A DNA stretch of 64,000 nt from Fulvia fulva (taxonomy: Eukaryota > Ascomycota > Dothideomycetes > Mycosphaerellales > Mycosphaerellaceae), in the NCBI RefSeq assembly GCF_020509005.1, contig NC_063015.1, positions 2,852,001 to 2,916,000 of the forward strand, in the 5' to 3' direction. Made by a program: the position numbers and the translations under genes. A model generated the notes under the pieces. The model had not been told where the DNA came from. It searched no databases and worked only from the letters and a program-made list of their open reading frames with translations. Positions 46,730 through 57,639 of this stretch are shown here, piece after piece; within the stretch, counting starts at the first letter, position 1; the number at the start of each line of letters is the position of its first letter.

Positions 46730-47821
46730 CTATGCTTCATATCCCACCTTGTACGCCTCAGCCGCCGACCAAGTAGCGGTACTGGACGAAGCCGAGCTTG
46801 TGGTCTTGCGGTGTTTGTTGTACATGGCACTTCTCGTGGTTGTCGAAAGAGTTGTTCTTGGCGGAGCGGTGCCGACAGGGTATGTGTAGTTGACGCTGTG
46901 GGCTAGGAATCCGCTTGAGCCAGTGGCGTGGAAGTTGTGCTTGTAAACCTCCGCCTTAGAGATGGTCGTGGTCGTGATAGTGACTGTGGAGGCAGTTGAG
47001 CTTATTGAGTTGTCGGAGTGATGGTGGGCCTTGTAGCCGTCAACGTGCTTGGTTACCGTCTCTGTAGGTGTGTGGGTGTATGCTGAGACGGTGGAGTTGC
47101 AGGAAGCAGTGGCATTGGCAGGCGTTGAGTGGTAGTCAGCAGAAGCCGTCTCATGGTGGTAAGCTTCCTCGCCACGCGCGATGTGTCCTTAGGCCATTGG
47201 TGTGGCTAAGCTGTGGACGCTGGTCGAAGTGCTAAGCTCTGAGTGATGTCCATGCTCATGCTCGACACGGGTTGGGTGATCGTGTACCGCCGGTGTTGTG
47301 TGGCCGTGAGTGCTGGTAGTCGCATTGTCATGCTTGTACTCTGCTATATAGGCATGCCTTGTTCCTGTAGTATGGACATATACTGCTACGGTCGTGTGGC
47401 TATGGACAGTAGTGGTCGCGTTCTCATGGTGATGGTACTCTGATTTGTAGGCATGGCCAGTTCCAGTAGAATGACTGTATGCTTCCGGAGTTGTGGCATT
47501 GTACTTGATCGTGGCAGTAGTAGTGTATGTCGAATTGTAAGGAGCAGTAGAGCTCGCATGGTATGTGGCGTTATGGGAAACGGTGGCATTTCCATGCTCG
47601 CCGTGGTGCTCAGCTTTCCCCTGGTGGCCTGTTGCCATAGGGTATCGCGAGATGGTAGATGTGGTCTTCATGTCGTGCATGTGCGGCTCGGTATATTTTG
47701 AGGACAAGCACGAATGGCCGTAAACTTCCGCATGAACATCCTTACCTTCATAGATCTCATCAGAAGGATTTGCCAATGCCAGTGCGGCGAAAGAGCCGAT
47801 TCCAAGTCCAGTGACCTTCAT
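46730..47821 (-). pseudogene. His/Thr/Asn-rich secreted repeat protein split by an in-frame stop
   Basis: ATG at 47821 begins a signal peptide (MKVTGLGIGSFAALALANPS). The mature protein is built of imperfect repeats of about 28-30 residues rich in His, Thr, Tyr and N-glycosylation sites (TGTGHAYKSEYHHHENATTT and TGTRHAYIAEYKHDNATTST). The frame stops at TAA 47191-47189 after HSLATPMA. The very same frame, with no shift, then runs on for more than 150 codons of like composition (EEAYHHETASADYHSTPANA, later GTAPPRTTLSTTTRSAMYNK) to TAG at 46732-46730. Total frame 364 codons. CAA to TAA (a C-to-T change in CpA) would explain the stop. The short form may still be made and secreted. A wall or surface protein is likely from composition; metal binding by His is possible. 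No GPI signal is evident at either end. Confidence 0.7.
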
Positions 47822-48061
47822 ATTGTAGATCAACGAGTGTGGCGCCGTGCGGGCGTATTGGGTGGGAGACAAAGAGTATGTGTGAAAGTCCTTTTGCTTG
47901 AGAGATCTAACGCTTAGGGATCTGTGGGCAATACGACTTATATGGCCACATTCAGTTCGACCCCTTTGGGTAGATGAGGCCAGGGGCATTTTCTCGAGAT
48001 TTTGAAGGCATATAGCTTGTCCATTGGCGCCGCATCGATGATCCATGAGGTATGATGAGGT

Positions 48062-48439
48062 CTAGGCCAGCTGAGGTGTCCTCAAGAAACGACCGATAGA
48101 TGTAACGTTTTGCGAGCATGATGATCGCCCGAGGCAACGAATGGCCGTTGGGGTCTCATTATAATCGAAAGATGCAGTGACCACGTCGGCGAAGGCGAAG
48201 AAGAGGGGCCTATCAGCATTAGAACGCACCACGACAGCTATACCATCATCACTTACGGTCTGTTTAGCATGACAATCCCAGGAGTGAAGTGAAGACCAAG
48301 CTATGTTCCTGAGGAAGTCTTGCGTGGCCGAAGTTGCGTTCAAGAACGGCTGGTCTGTGCTGCACGTCGACAACCAAGGTACTGCTTCGGCCTGAACCAA
48401 CTTCCAGCAGTGCCAAGATAAGTGAGGACAGACCCTCAT
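48062..48439 (-). CDS. small Cys-containing ORF, hypothetical
   Basis: A 125-codon ORF with an ATG at 48439. Several Cys residues, three N-glycosylation sequons (NAT, NET, NVT) and a protein-like run (SDDGIAVVVRSNADRPLFFA, then SFDYNETPTAIRCLGRSSCS) suggest a secreted protein. The present N-terminus (MRVCPHLSWHCWKLVQAEA) is a poor signal peptide, so the 5' end may be damaged or wrongly placed. It is not a family I can name. Confidence 0.33.
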   Translation of the reverse strand: MRVCPHLSWHCWKLVQAEAVPWLSTCSTDQPFLNATSATQDFLRNIAWSSLHSWDCHAKQTVSDDGIAVVVRSNADRPLFFAFADVVTASFDYNETPTAIRCLGRSSCSQNVTSIGRFLRTPQLA

Positions 48440-48553
48440 TACCAAACGGTAGAAACGAGGCTTGACTGTTGATCAGAGATCATATTGCAGAGGGCGCGTA
48501 TCAAGGCTATACCACAATCAAGTCTTGACCTGGACTAGCGCATTAGCACATGT

Positions 48554-50397
48554 TCACAACCCCTTGCCCGACACCTCAACATGATTCACCGGCGCCTCCT
48601 TCTCCATATCGCCTGAGCCAGACCTCTCCGCAGTGTGACCCTCAATTGCAGAGACAGCCTTCGACTCCTCGAGCTCACCACCTTGCACAGCGTCAAGTTG
48701 TCCAAAGATCTTGTCCATCCTCTCAAGACTGATGCCCTTAGTCTCCGGCAGAATGAAGATGACTGAGATCAACGCAACGACGTTGAGTGAGAAGAGTAGC
48801 CAGTATGACCTTGCGCCCACTTCCGCATTGAATGTTGGCCAGGGTTGTGTGAGGGCGATGAGGCACACTGTTTGGCCGAGGAGGGAGAGACCGAAGGCTT
48901 TGTCTCGGACCTGTTGGTAATGTAAGTAAATCGTAACCTGTGTGATTGTATGTTTAGGGAGGTGACTCACGTGCTGTGGGAAGATCTCTGATGCAATGGC
49001 AGGTGGAATAGGTCCGTTGCTCCAGCAGTATGTCAGACCAACGATGAAGAACATGGCAATCTCAACCACTGCCGCAGCCTTGTTACCGTTCGCGGGGAAG
49101 GCGGTCGTCAAGCTGGACAGGATCAGAAGAGCCGTTGACTGTATCGCGAACCCCCAGATGAGCAGCTGCTTGCGTCCAAATTTGTCGACCGTGAACGTGT
49201 TGACCAGAACGATGAAGAGCTGCAACACAGCTTGGATACCGTTGATGGCCAGTGCCTGGCTCCCTTGGTCCCAGCCGAGACTCTTGTAGATGAGTGTCGC
49301 GTACATCGTCAGAGCTGCGATGCCACCGAATTGTTGGAGTGCCATGGCGTAGATGCCATATAGAAGACGCTTTCGCATCGCGGCGTTTGTGAAGAGGCCT
49401 ATGTATCCAGTGTCATATCTCTTTCGAAACTCATACGAGGCGACCATTTCGTGGAACTCTTCGCGGACGCGGTCATCAGTCGGGCTGCCTGATCTGATCT
49501 TGGCTAGCGTCTTCAACGCTCGCTCTGGTTCTTCTGGTCTCCTCTCAAGAAGCCAACGTGGACTGCATATATATCATCAGCAAAGCAATGGCGTTGTCGT
49601 GGTCACTCGGTACATACCTCTCCGGATAGAACATAGACAGTGCGACGAACATCAATCCGATGGGGATCTGAATGACGTTCGATACTCTCCAAGCAATGTT
49701 GTAAGGTGACTTGTGGAACGACATGCCCTAAAGGATGCACGGTCAGCAGATGTTTCAAACCCCAAAGATGCCTTGAAGCCCTTCAATTTCCTCACATATC
49801 CGGCCCAGAATGCAATGAGCGTGCCAAGCTGATATCCAAACTGACTGACAGTGCCAACAAAACTTCCTCGCAGCAAGCGAGGCGAGCACTCAGCCACATA
49901 GAGGTTCGAGGCAATGTAGACGCATCCAGAGCCAAGTCCAGTCATGAGTCGTCCCACGATGAGCACTGCATACGTGTTTGGGACGACCTGTACGACACTT
50001 ACAGTCTGTTAACTCTTGCTTCATCGTCTGTTGGGGGAATAAACTTACATCCCAAGGCACATAAAAACAATGCTGATCCGCAGTGCCCAAATACGACCGA
50101 CCCAGCTCGCAAGTGCGCCTCCGACGAACAACTGTGCGAGACCGGTAGTAGCCCATGGAATGACTGCAACCACACCCTGGCGGCCGGCGTCGATGTTGTA
50201 GTACTCGGTGAACTGTTCATCGGCCAGGATGACAGTCATGATTCCAGCATCGTATCCTATACAAGCTTATTAGAACAAAGCTCAAAATCTTCCCCTACGC
50301 TGGACAAACCATTGAAGCAAGTACTAAACACCATGCCATAGAGCAAAAGTGCCGCGAACCTGTCCTCCTTCGGGAGGAACTTCTCAATGAGGCCCAT
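48554..50397 (-). CDS. MFS sugar transporter (sugar porter family)
   Basis: Six exons: 50397-50310, 50256-50049, 49997-49796, 49727-49618, 49562-48971 and 48910-48554; 518 aa, all joins in frame. Sugar-porter signatures: GRLMTGLGSGCV with NLYVAECSPRLLRGSF after helix 4, PESPRWLLERRPEEPERAL in the central loop, GRKQLL between helices 8 and 9, and PETKGISLERMD after helix 12. About 12 hydrophobic helices. It sits 476 bp downstream of the GH127 arabinofuranosidase on the same strand, with a divergent transcription factor beyond. Uptake of L-arabinose or an arabino-oligosaccharide by proton symport at the plasma membrane is therefore the natural guess, but the sequence itself only supports a sugar. 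Confidence 0.93.
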
Positions 50398-50873
50398 GTT
50401 TGGCGTGGTTCGATCAAGGTCTTTGGTGTGTTACTCGATGTGACTGAGATGTGTGTTTGCCAGTCAAGCAAGGCCTGCCGATCACTTGGTCTTCATACAG
50501 CGATGCTGAGCACTACATATATGTAACAATGGGTGTGGTCGAAGATGCGGAGAAGAGTCTGGGGAAGTTTATCCCATGCGCGTCCACGTGCCAATGACCC
50601 TCCGCCGGAGGGTTAAGGTACACGAAAGGTTCGCCAATGCAAAATTGTTCCGGATCATCCAGGTACCCTACTTCTGTCACCTGTGAGTCGATGGGTCTAA
50701 CCAGGCAAATATCATGTGCCTCAGCGCTCCGTGTTCCGTTGTCGGCACCAGATGGTCTTGTTGGTCATGATTCGTTGTGTGCTGCACCACCAAGCAAAGC
50801 AAGACTCTATGCCGTAGGCACTGTGCCATCTTCATACTGTTGTTGTAGTATCTACGCCAATATCCGCTCATCA
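50398..50873. other. promoter of the sugar transporter / 3' flank of GH127
   Basis: 476 bp between two co-directional genes. CCGGAGGG (complement-strand CTCCGGCGG context) near 50604-50611 fits the CreA consensus SYGGRG. Confidence 0.4.
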
Positions 50874-53073
50874 TCACTGTTCAGAGCGCTTGAGACCAAC
50901 TCGCATATGCCCTTTGCCTCCGCGATTGCCTCGGAAGTAGTACGGCACGAAATGCAGGCATTCTATCTTCTCAGCCTGCTGTATGGCCGAGCGCAAGTCC
51001 TCGACGCCAACGGAAGGGTAGGCTGGTATCTGCCCAGCAGAAATGTTTCGAGCACCGTCTTTCAGTATCAATGAGACATAGCTGTCACCTGTGGTAGCGT
51101 CTGTCGTCTTCTCTTCGTGCAAAGCGGCGTTGTGATCAATGGTCAGTCCCTGTGTCACTGTGTTTAGCATGAAGATCGGACGACAAGACAAAAGTACATA
51201 CTCTGAAGTGATCGTTGACCCAATTGTTGTCGTAATCTTCAACGCAGTAGATGACGGGCCCTCTAGCAAGTGTAATCGTGCTCTGCTCCGTAGAAGGATG
51301 TGGTGCAACCCATCGTGCCTTGAACGGAATCGATAAAGTAAACTTCTTGTGCTCGGCGAGCCAGTCTGCGGGGAGGGAGAGGTAGCCGTCCTGCAGCTGA
51401 GCGCCCGGACAAGCTGGACTGATGTCGTGCGAGGAAGCGTATGCTGGGCTGCGGACTCTCAGTTCCAATCCAGGCACACTTGATCCAACGTCGAAGTCGA
51501 CCGTGCCATCCCAGGGATAGTCGGTCTTCTGAGTGATGCGCAGTGGCTGTCCGGTGATCTCAGTCTCCAATGTACTTGAGATGTATAGGTTGACTGTCAC
51601 GACGGGGCGGGCATCGTCGTTCTGTTGCAAGTTCCAGATGTAACCGCCTATTGATCCCAGCACTCGAAGCATGTTTGGCGGACAGCAGGCGACAGTGAAC
51701 CAGTCTTCTCGTTTTGATAGATCTGTGTCGCTGGAAGCCAGCTGATTAACGTATGTGAAGCCTTTACCATCGTGCGACATTGCAGTCAAGACCGCATTGT
51801 ACAGGCACAACTCCATGACGTCTCCGTATCGCGAATTGCAGTCGATCTGTACATCTGTCAAATTTAGTGGCCATGATGAATTGTGACCACATACCTGTAG
51901 GAGACGTTGTGCCAGCATCATAATGCCAATAGCGGCACAGGTTTCGGCATAACAACCGCCCTCATCTGTTCCCTGAGGCAGGAAGTACTCAGGTCCAAAG
52001 CCTTCCCATTGCTTGATGGCGCCGATTCCACCGGTCACGTACATCTTCTTCCGTGTCATGTTGTCCCACAGGCCGAAGAGTGCAGATTGTAGCGGCTGCA
52101 GTTCGTCACCTTTATCAATCCGGCACAGATCGGCCACGGCCGTGAGTAAGTACATTGCGCGGACAGAATGCCCTTCCACTGTTGCTTGATCCGCAATGAG
52201 CGCATGAGCCTGATGGTACCTGCTTGATGTGAGCTTGGGCCTTCATGAACACTCGGACTACTCACCAAAGACTTTGTGGTTCGGAGTAAAATGCTGGTCG
52301 CTTGTCTGGATCATCGCCACGCTGCTGCGCTTCCCACAAGAAGTAGTTGGTACCGTCCACACCTTTTGGGTTGCCTCGTTCAGTCAAGAAATACTTTGCT
52401 AGTTCCAGATGCTTTGGGTCGTTGGTGCGCTCGTACAAACGTAGCAAAGCAAGTTCGATCTCAGGATGTCCAGGATAGCCGTGTGTTTGGGAAGAATGCG
52501 GGCCGAACGTCTTGCACAGCAGTTCAACGTATTTCACAATCGGAGCCAGTAGCTGATCGTTTCCGTAAAGATTGTTGTGTGCAAGAGCTGCTTCTATCAG
52601 ATGACCAGCGTTGTATCTGCAGATGGTCAGCGAGAGTGGAATGATGATTGGAGACTGGCTTCTCACAGTTCATGCATATCCTTCAAGTTCGTGAATCTCT
52701 TCCCAGGCTGAACGACTGTGTAGTGGATGTTGAGGTACGCGTCAGGCTGCTGGGCTGATCTAATCATCTCAACCAATTCCTTAATGGCGGCATCGATCTC
52801 TGGCAAGGGCTGCTGCTTGAGGCAATAGCATGCACCCTCGATCCATTTGGCCACATCGGAATCCCAGAACAGGTGATTGGGGACAGGCCAGATGAGAGGT
52901 GGTTCATCGTAGACCGGGTGCCACTTCAGCTTGAAGGCATCGTACCTGCCAGTCTTCTTCAGCACATCCAGCTGATACAGTAAGGTGTTCTTGACGACGG
53001 CTTGTCTGCGTCTGCCAATAAGCGAATCGTCGTGGACGGTAACAGCGCGAAATGCGGTCTGAGGGTAAGCCAT
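50874..53073 (-). CDS. GH127 beta-L-arabinofuranosidase (intracellular)
   Basis: Five exons: 53073-52667, 52616-52266, 52219-51895, 51846-51202 and 51149-50874; 667 aa. Intron 3 (51847-51894, 48 nt) has no stop and is a multiple of three, so it can be mistaken for coding; removing it restores RLLQ-IDCNSRYGDVMELCLYN, the family sequence. Other family blocks: LYNAGHLIEAALAHN, HGYPGHPEIELALLRLY and GGCYAETCAAIGIM. WFTVACCPPNML follows, and the protein ends in RGNRGGKGHMRVGL. In the characterised bifidobacterial enzyme the zinc ligands are Glu and Cys of E-x-C and two adjacent Cys, the first being the nucleophile. ETC and CCPPN are all present here, so the enzyme should be active. There is no signal peptide, so it would act in the cytosol on imported arabino-oligosaccharides or glycosides. 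Confidence 0.93.
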
Positions 53074-53644
53074 GATGTCTGCAGGGAAAAGGCCTAGACT
53101 GCACGAAGGAAGCGAGTTCGTTTTTGGTACATTAGTTCAGCCTAATCGTTTCCCACGGGCGTCGCGTGGCAGAATAGTGGTGGAGAGTGGAGTGTGGTGC
53201 TGCCACCGCGAGACGCACCTTTGTCTTCAGTTGGCGTTGCCACCGCCGGAGGGAGGAGTTGGCGGCTGCAGCGCGTCCGACGTGATGCACGCGCGCAACG
53301 GCCCTGCGCACACGACGGGCAGATGTTCTACGGCCGGCCCATCATCAGTACCAGCGGCTATGGATGAATCCTGATGCGCCGAGGATGGTTTATTGACAGA
53401 ACTTGTCTTGTCGCCTTATGTCTGGGAGGTAAGCTTAATCTTACGAGGTGACGCGACGAGTTGTTCCCGACTTCCGAGTTTCCAGCCACGCCGGCCCACT
53501 CCCACGCGAGCTTCCAAGGTGGTCGTGGTTGTCAAGCTTCCCACCCCTCCGGCTCCGGGAACGCCCCCTCTTTCCTCACTGGCGTTTCGCTCATCGTCGC
53601 TGACGTGTTGATGCTACACACGGAATCATGGACACGGCGGCAGG
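53074..53644. promoter_or_regulatory. Divergent promoter between GH127 and the zinc-finger regulator
   Basis: 571 bp separating the two ATGs, which face away from each other. Two CTCCGG hexamers lie head to tail at 53547-53552 and 53553-53558; their complement CCGGAG fits the CreA consensus SYGGRG, consistent with glucose repression. The paired promoter suggests co-regulation or autoregulation; this is inference. Confidence 0.45.
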
Positions 53645-56359
53645 ATGGCCATGCCTCCACCGGACGCCAAAGACTTTCGTTGCGCCTCGTGCGAGAAGTC
53701 GTTTGGCAGGGCAGAGCACTTGAGACGACACCAGCTCATCCACAACGACAACCGGCCCTTCACGTGTCGCTACTGCCCGAAGGACTTCATCAGAAGGTAG
53801 GTACTGTACGTCTGGAGTGGAGAGGGATGAAACATACATGCAGTCTAACAAGATGACAGAGATGCGCTGCAAAGGCACGAACTGACTCATCAACAATCCA
53901 CGCCGAACTTACTCCAGCGAGGAGGACGGGCGTGCACGCCATGTGCGGCGGCAAAGGCCCGATGTTCTGGCGACAGAGAGTGCACCAGATGTCGAGATCG
54001 CAACGTTCCGTGCGTCTATCCTGCCAATGCTCCGCTCGACCAAGTCGGCCATGTCCAGCACGGCGAGGCCATGCTATCTCCCGCCAATTCCGCCTTTTCT
54101 GCTGCTCCTTCGCCTGCCTTTCAGCCCGTGCCAATCCCAGGCAATGGCTCCCTCGGTGTAGCGACCCCAACGATCATCGACTACGACTTCTGGGACCAGA
54201 GCATTCTGTCCTCGACCAATTGGCTCGGTGCGATTGACGAGAATGGCTTCCATGGCTATCCTATGTCGCAGTTTCCCATCACGCATGATCCTCTTTATCC
54301 TCTGCATCCTGCTCTTGGCCCATCACCCGCTCAATCAGCGCTTCTCCAGGCTCATGTTAGCCAAGCTGCTTCAGCTTCTCCGGGCAGTGTCCTGTCTGCA
54401 CCGTCCACTAACGCAACACGGAGCTACTCATCCGAGCAGTCTCACGATCATGACACTGGCGAGACTGGTGCCTATTATGTTGATGGGCAACCAGCGAGAC
54501 TACCGCGTATCAAGCGTCGGAGGACATCTGCTCCGACGCCTCCCGATCGGCCGCGAACTGACGTGGTCTTCAGTCTACGATTGCCTGACTTGAGCGAGGA
54601 GCCGCAGACATGCTACTTCAAGGTTGAACAAGGATGCTTCACAGCGCTCCATGAGTTACACCTACACCTGTGCATACATCCTCCGCCGGGCTGCATCGCT
54701 TTCGAACCTGTAGAACTGCCGAGCCAAGAAGTCATCAATCACCTAGTCGCCTGGTACGTGAAGCACTTTGACCAGGCTCTACCTTTTCTCCACGTCGTGG
54801 ACGCGGAAAATATCGGCAGAGATCAGAACCTCATACTTGCCATGGCGACTATCGGATCGCAGTACCTGGAAGGCAAAGGCTCGTCAATGTTCAGATCATC
54901 CTTGCATGAGTTCCTACGACGTCTGATGCTGTTCAAGCAAGCGACAACAGTCCTACCCACGCCATTTGACTTTTGCCATATGGGCGCCGAACTGCTGCAG
55001 GTCGTCGCATTGGCTTATAGTGGTGAACAGAGTCTGGAGAACTATGCTAAAGGGCTCTACAATAAGCTGACTGATGTCTTCGAGGGTGCTCGGGGCATAG
55101 CACTATCGTTGCAAGTCAGTTCGGAGAATGGTTCAGACAGCATTCACAACTGGCACCTGTGGAGACAGCGTGAACGTGTTATACGTCTTGCTTACTCGGC
55201 CTGGCTAGTGGACTGCATGTCGCAGTACCATCTTGACTTGCGGCAGATGCTGAGCCTCAAGGACGCAGACCTGCCACTGCCGAGCGATGAACGACAGTGG
55301 CGAGCCGAGACAGAACAAGAATGGGGCTCTTTTGGAGAGGCACGGGCTCAGCCGACTCTCAGTCAAGCCCTGCAGGAGCTCTACGTCGACAAAAGACTTC
55401 CTCGCGACAGGGGCGAGTTCGCCAGGATCTTGATCATTCATGGTCTGTATCATCGCTTGTGGGAAGTCGGACAATACCTATCGGATCCTCTTTCCCACTG
55501 GGAACCTACAGCTCGTCGTCAGTCAAGCTCTGAGCTCTTGCCCCAGGAACCGATCTGGTTACCGAGTGTGCCGACGTTCATGAAATGGCAGAACTCTGCG
55601 TGCGATTGCCTTGACGTGCTTCATTGGCAAGCTAATGCTACCATCGGGCAAGCTAGCGGTCTGGAGCATCCTACAGTGTTGCATCTTCACACAGCTAGGA
55701 TCGTGCTGCTCACACCTTACACGGAGATCGTTCGTCTCGCTCGTGCGATGAGTGCCAGAAACTCTGGAGCGGCTTCGCCGTCTCTAGCAAGCGACAGAAA
55801 GCTCGTCCAGCGATGGGCAGTCCAGCAGCAGTTCAAAGCAAGGCTCGCCATAGTCCATGCAGGAGTCGTTTTCTGGCACGTGCGACGCTACTCAATCGAT
55901 GCATACTACGAAGCTCCAGCAGTTGCCCTTGCTGCTTTGGTACTCTGGGCTTTCGGAACATTTGCCTCTAAACGAGACCTCACCAGACAAGAGCCACAGG
56001 CATGTTCCTCGCAGCCAAAGACTTTGCGAGAAGGTCAAGACCTGATCAATGAGTCGGAGCAAGGCGACGATGCCGTTTGTGGAATCATCCTCCTGGATAG
56101 ACCAGCTGATGACGAGATTGTGCAGCAGTTTATTCGCACTGGGCATAACATGAAGGCTCACATCACTGGTGTTGGAGACCTGTATTCTAGTAAAGGGCCG
56201 GAACGAGTGTTAGCGCAAGGAGCAAAGCTGCTGAGCACGCTGAAATGTTGGGGAATGTCTACATCTTGGCTGAAGCTGTTGAATGGACTTATGGAGGCGA
56301 CGCGGAAGGGGAATGGGAGTGTCGCATCGGGTACTTCTAGGGTATCACAGCCGCTATAA
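53645..56359 (+). CDS. C2H2 + Zn2Cys6 fungal transcription factor
   Basis: Exon 1 is 53645-53796 and exon 2 is 53860-56359, with a 63-bp intron (GTAGGT, CTAAC, GACAG); 883 aa. Two C2H2 fingers come first: FRCASCEKSFGRAEHLRRHQ, then FTCRYCPKDFIRR, whose second half is completed by exon 2 (DALQRHELTH). They are followed at once by a Gal4-type cluster, C-x2-C-x6-C-x5-C-x2-C-x6-C (ACTPCAAAKARC, then CTRCRDRNVPC). After a Pro/Ser-rich region, PRIKRRRTS is a likely nuclear signal. The rest from about residue 380 resembles the fungal_trans regulatory domain (HLVAWYVKHFDQALPFLHVV, and LRRLMLFKQATTVLPTPFDF). The C2H2/Zn2Cys6 combination is a known minority class of fungal regulators. The divergent position beside GH127 and a sugar porter makes it the likely local regulator. 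Confidence 0.92.
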
Positions 56360-56982
56360 TCGCACAGTGGGTCTGTGGCTTCCATGGAACGTGTGTTGCT
56401 GTTGTAGTACAGCCTCTATGGCGCGCTCCTGATGCATGTGAATGACTTAATATGAGTGGCGCGTCGGCCACTGCTAGAACATCACAGCCGCTATGATTGT
56501 ACAGCAGGCCCATGACTTTCATGGGTGGTGTGTTGCTGTTGGGGTACAGCCTCTGTGGCGCGCTTCTAGATGGACTTGATGCGGTCTATAGGCTGTCGCG
56601 CCAGCCAATACTGGCATATGTCGCTTGCTGTGACGGTACAGCTTGCTTTCCAGCTCGACAGTACGTCCGCTGCGTTTTTAGCATGGTCTGAGGCGCGCAT
56701 TTCAAGCGGTATAGACACTATGGCTTCTTGGGGGCGGGCCTCGATGCATAGAGACTATTGGCATGTGATGAAGTGCCATTATTCTATTCACTGGGTGTTA
56801 TGTGTCGAGTAGCACATGCTAATAGAGGAAGGTCATGTGTTCTTGTGATCTAGTGAAATTGTTCCTTTTCAAAGCTCCGCCCAAATACAACGCCTCTTCA
56901 ACGCCATTCCTCCTCCCTGCAACCTCTAGAATCACCAACAACACCACAACACATCACAACATCACAGTAGCATCAGAACAGA
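56360..56982. other. intergenic with a direct repeat
   Basis: Two related stretches, about 56332-56420 and about 56470-56570, share ATCACAGCCGCTATxAT, CAG(T/C)xGG and GTGTGTTGCTGTTG...TACAGCCTCT. The end of the regulator gene has therefore been partly duplicated downstream. No gene seen. Confidence 0.55.
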
Positions 56983-57639
56983 ATGGCCGCACCAGAAGAG
57001 AACAGCGAGGTAAGCACCGCCACAATCCCTAATTCACAGCTACCTAGACTTACTCCAGTCCCTACCTCTTCGCCTCATGCCAGTGTAAGCTAACACCGCA
57101 CCGCACAGAACCACATCGCCTTCAAGGAAGACGGCCACCCAGCCAAACTCCGATTCACCTCCTTCGGCTCCGCCGCAGACTCCCTCGCCGCCGAACGCGA
57201 ACTCGCCGAAGAAGCACGCATCGAAGAGCTCCGCGAAGCCGGCCTCCCCCTCCCACGCACTACCACCAGCAAGAGCAAGAAGAAGCCCGCCCGCAAGTCC
57301 GCCAAGCCAGCTCCATCCGCGGAGGACGCCGGCGAGGGAAGCTCCACCCCCAAGAAGGGCCAGGGTAACCACAACCACGACATCCCGCCGGTATGGACCG
57401 ATGCCGAGAACCTCGCGCTCCTGAAGCTCGTGAGAGATGATCCGGAGATGACGTTTGTCAAGGTTGCGGACAGGCTGAATGAGATTTTCTGGAAGGATGA
57501 TAAGGAGTTCAAGGGCAGGACGATTAATGGTGTTCGGCCGCAGTATATCAAGCTGATGGGAGCGAATCGGACTGCGACGATTGCGGCTGTGCCGGCGAAG
57601 ATCAAGGAGATTGAGGAGAAGATGGGCGGTGGCGAGTGA
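56983..57639 (+). CDS. small SANT/Myb-like nuclear protein
   Basis: A tiny first exon 56983-57009 (MAAPEENSE), a 99-bp intron (GTAAGC, GCTAAC, CACAG), then exon 2 57109-57639; 185 aa. An acidic helix (SAADSLAAERELAEEARIEE) is followed by a Lys/Ser/Pro-rich basic tract (TSKSKKKPARKSAKPAPS). A C-terminal helical domain with Myb/SANT spacing follows (PPVWTDAENLALLKLVRDD, then VADRLNEIFW and TINGVRPQYIKL). Such domains bind DNA or histone tails. The protein is probably nuclear; no specific name can be given. The start is fixed by the ATG just before a consensus donor. Confidence 0.78.

Noticed and set aside
47189..48046. Longer N-terminal form of the His/Thr-rich protein starting at 48046
   Set aside because: The upstream 75 codons lack coding character, and the ATG at 47821 opens directly into a signal peptide.
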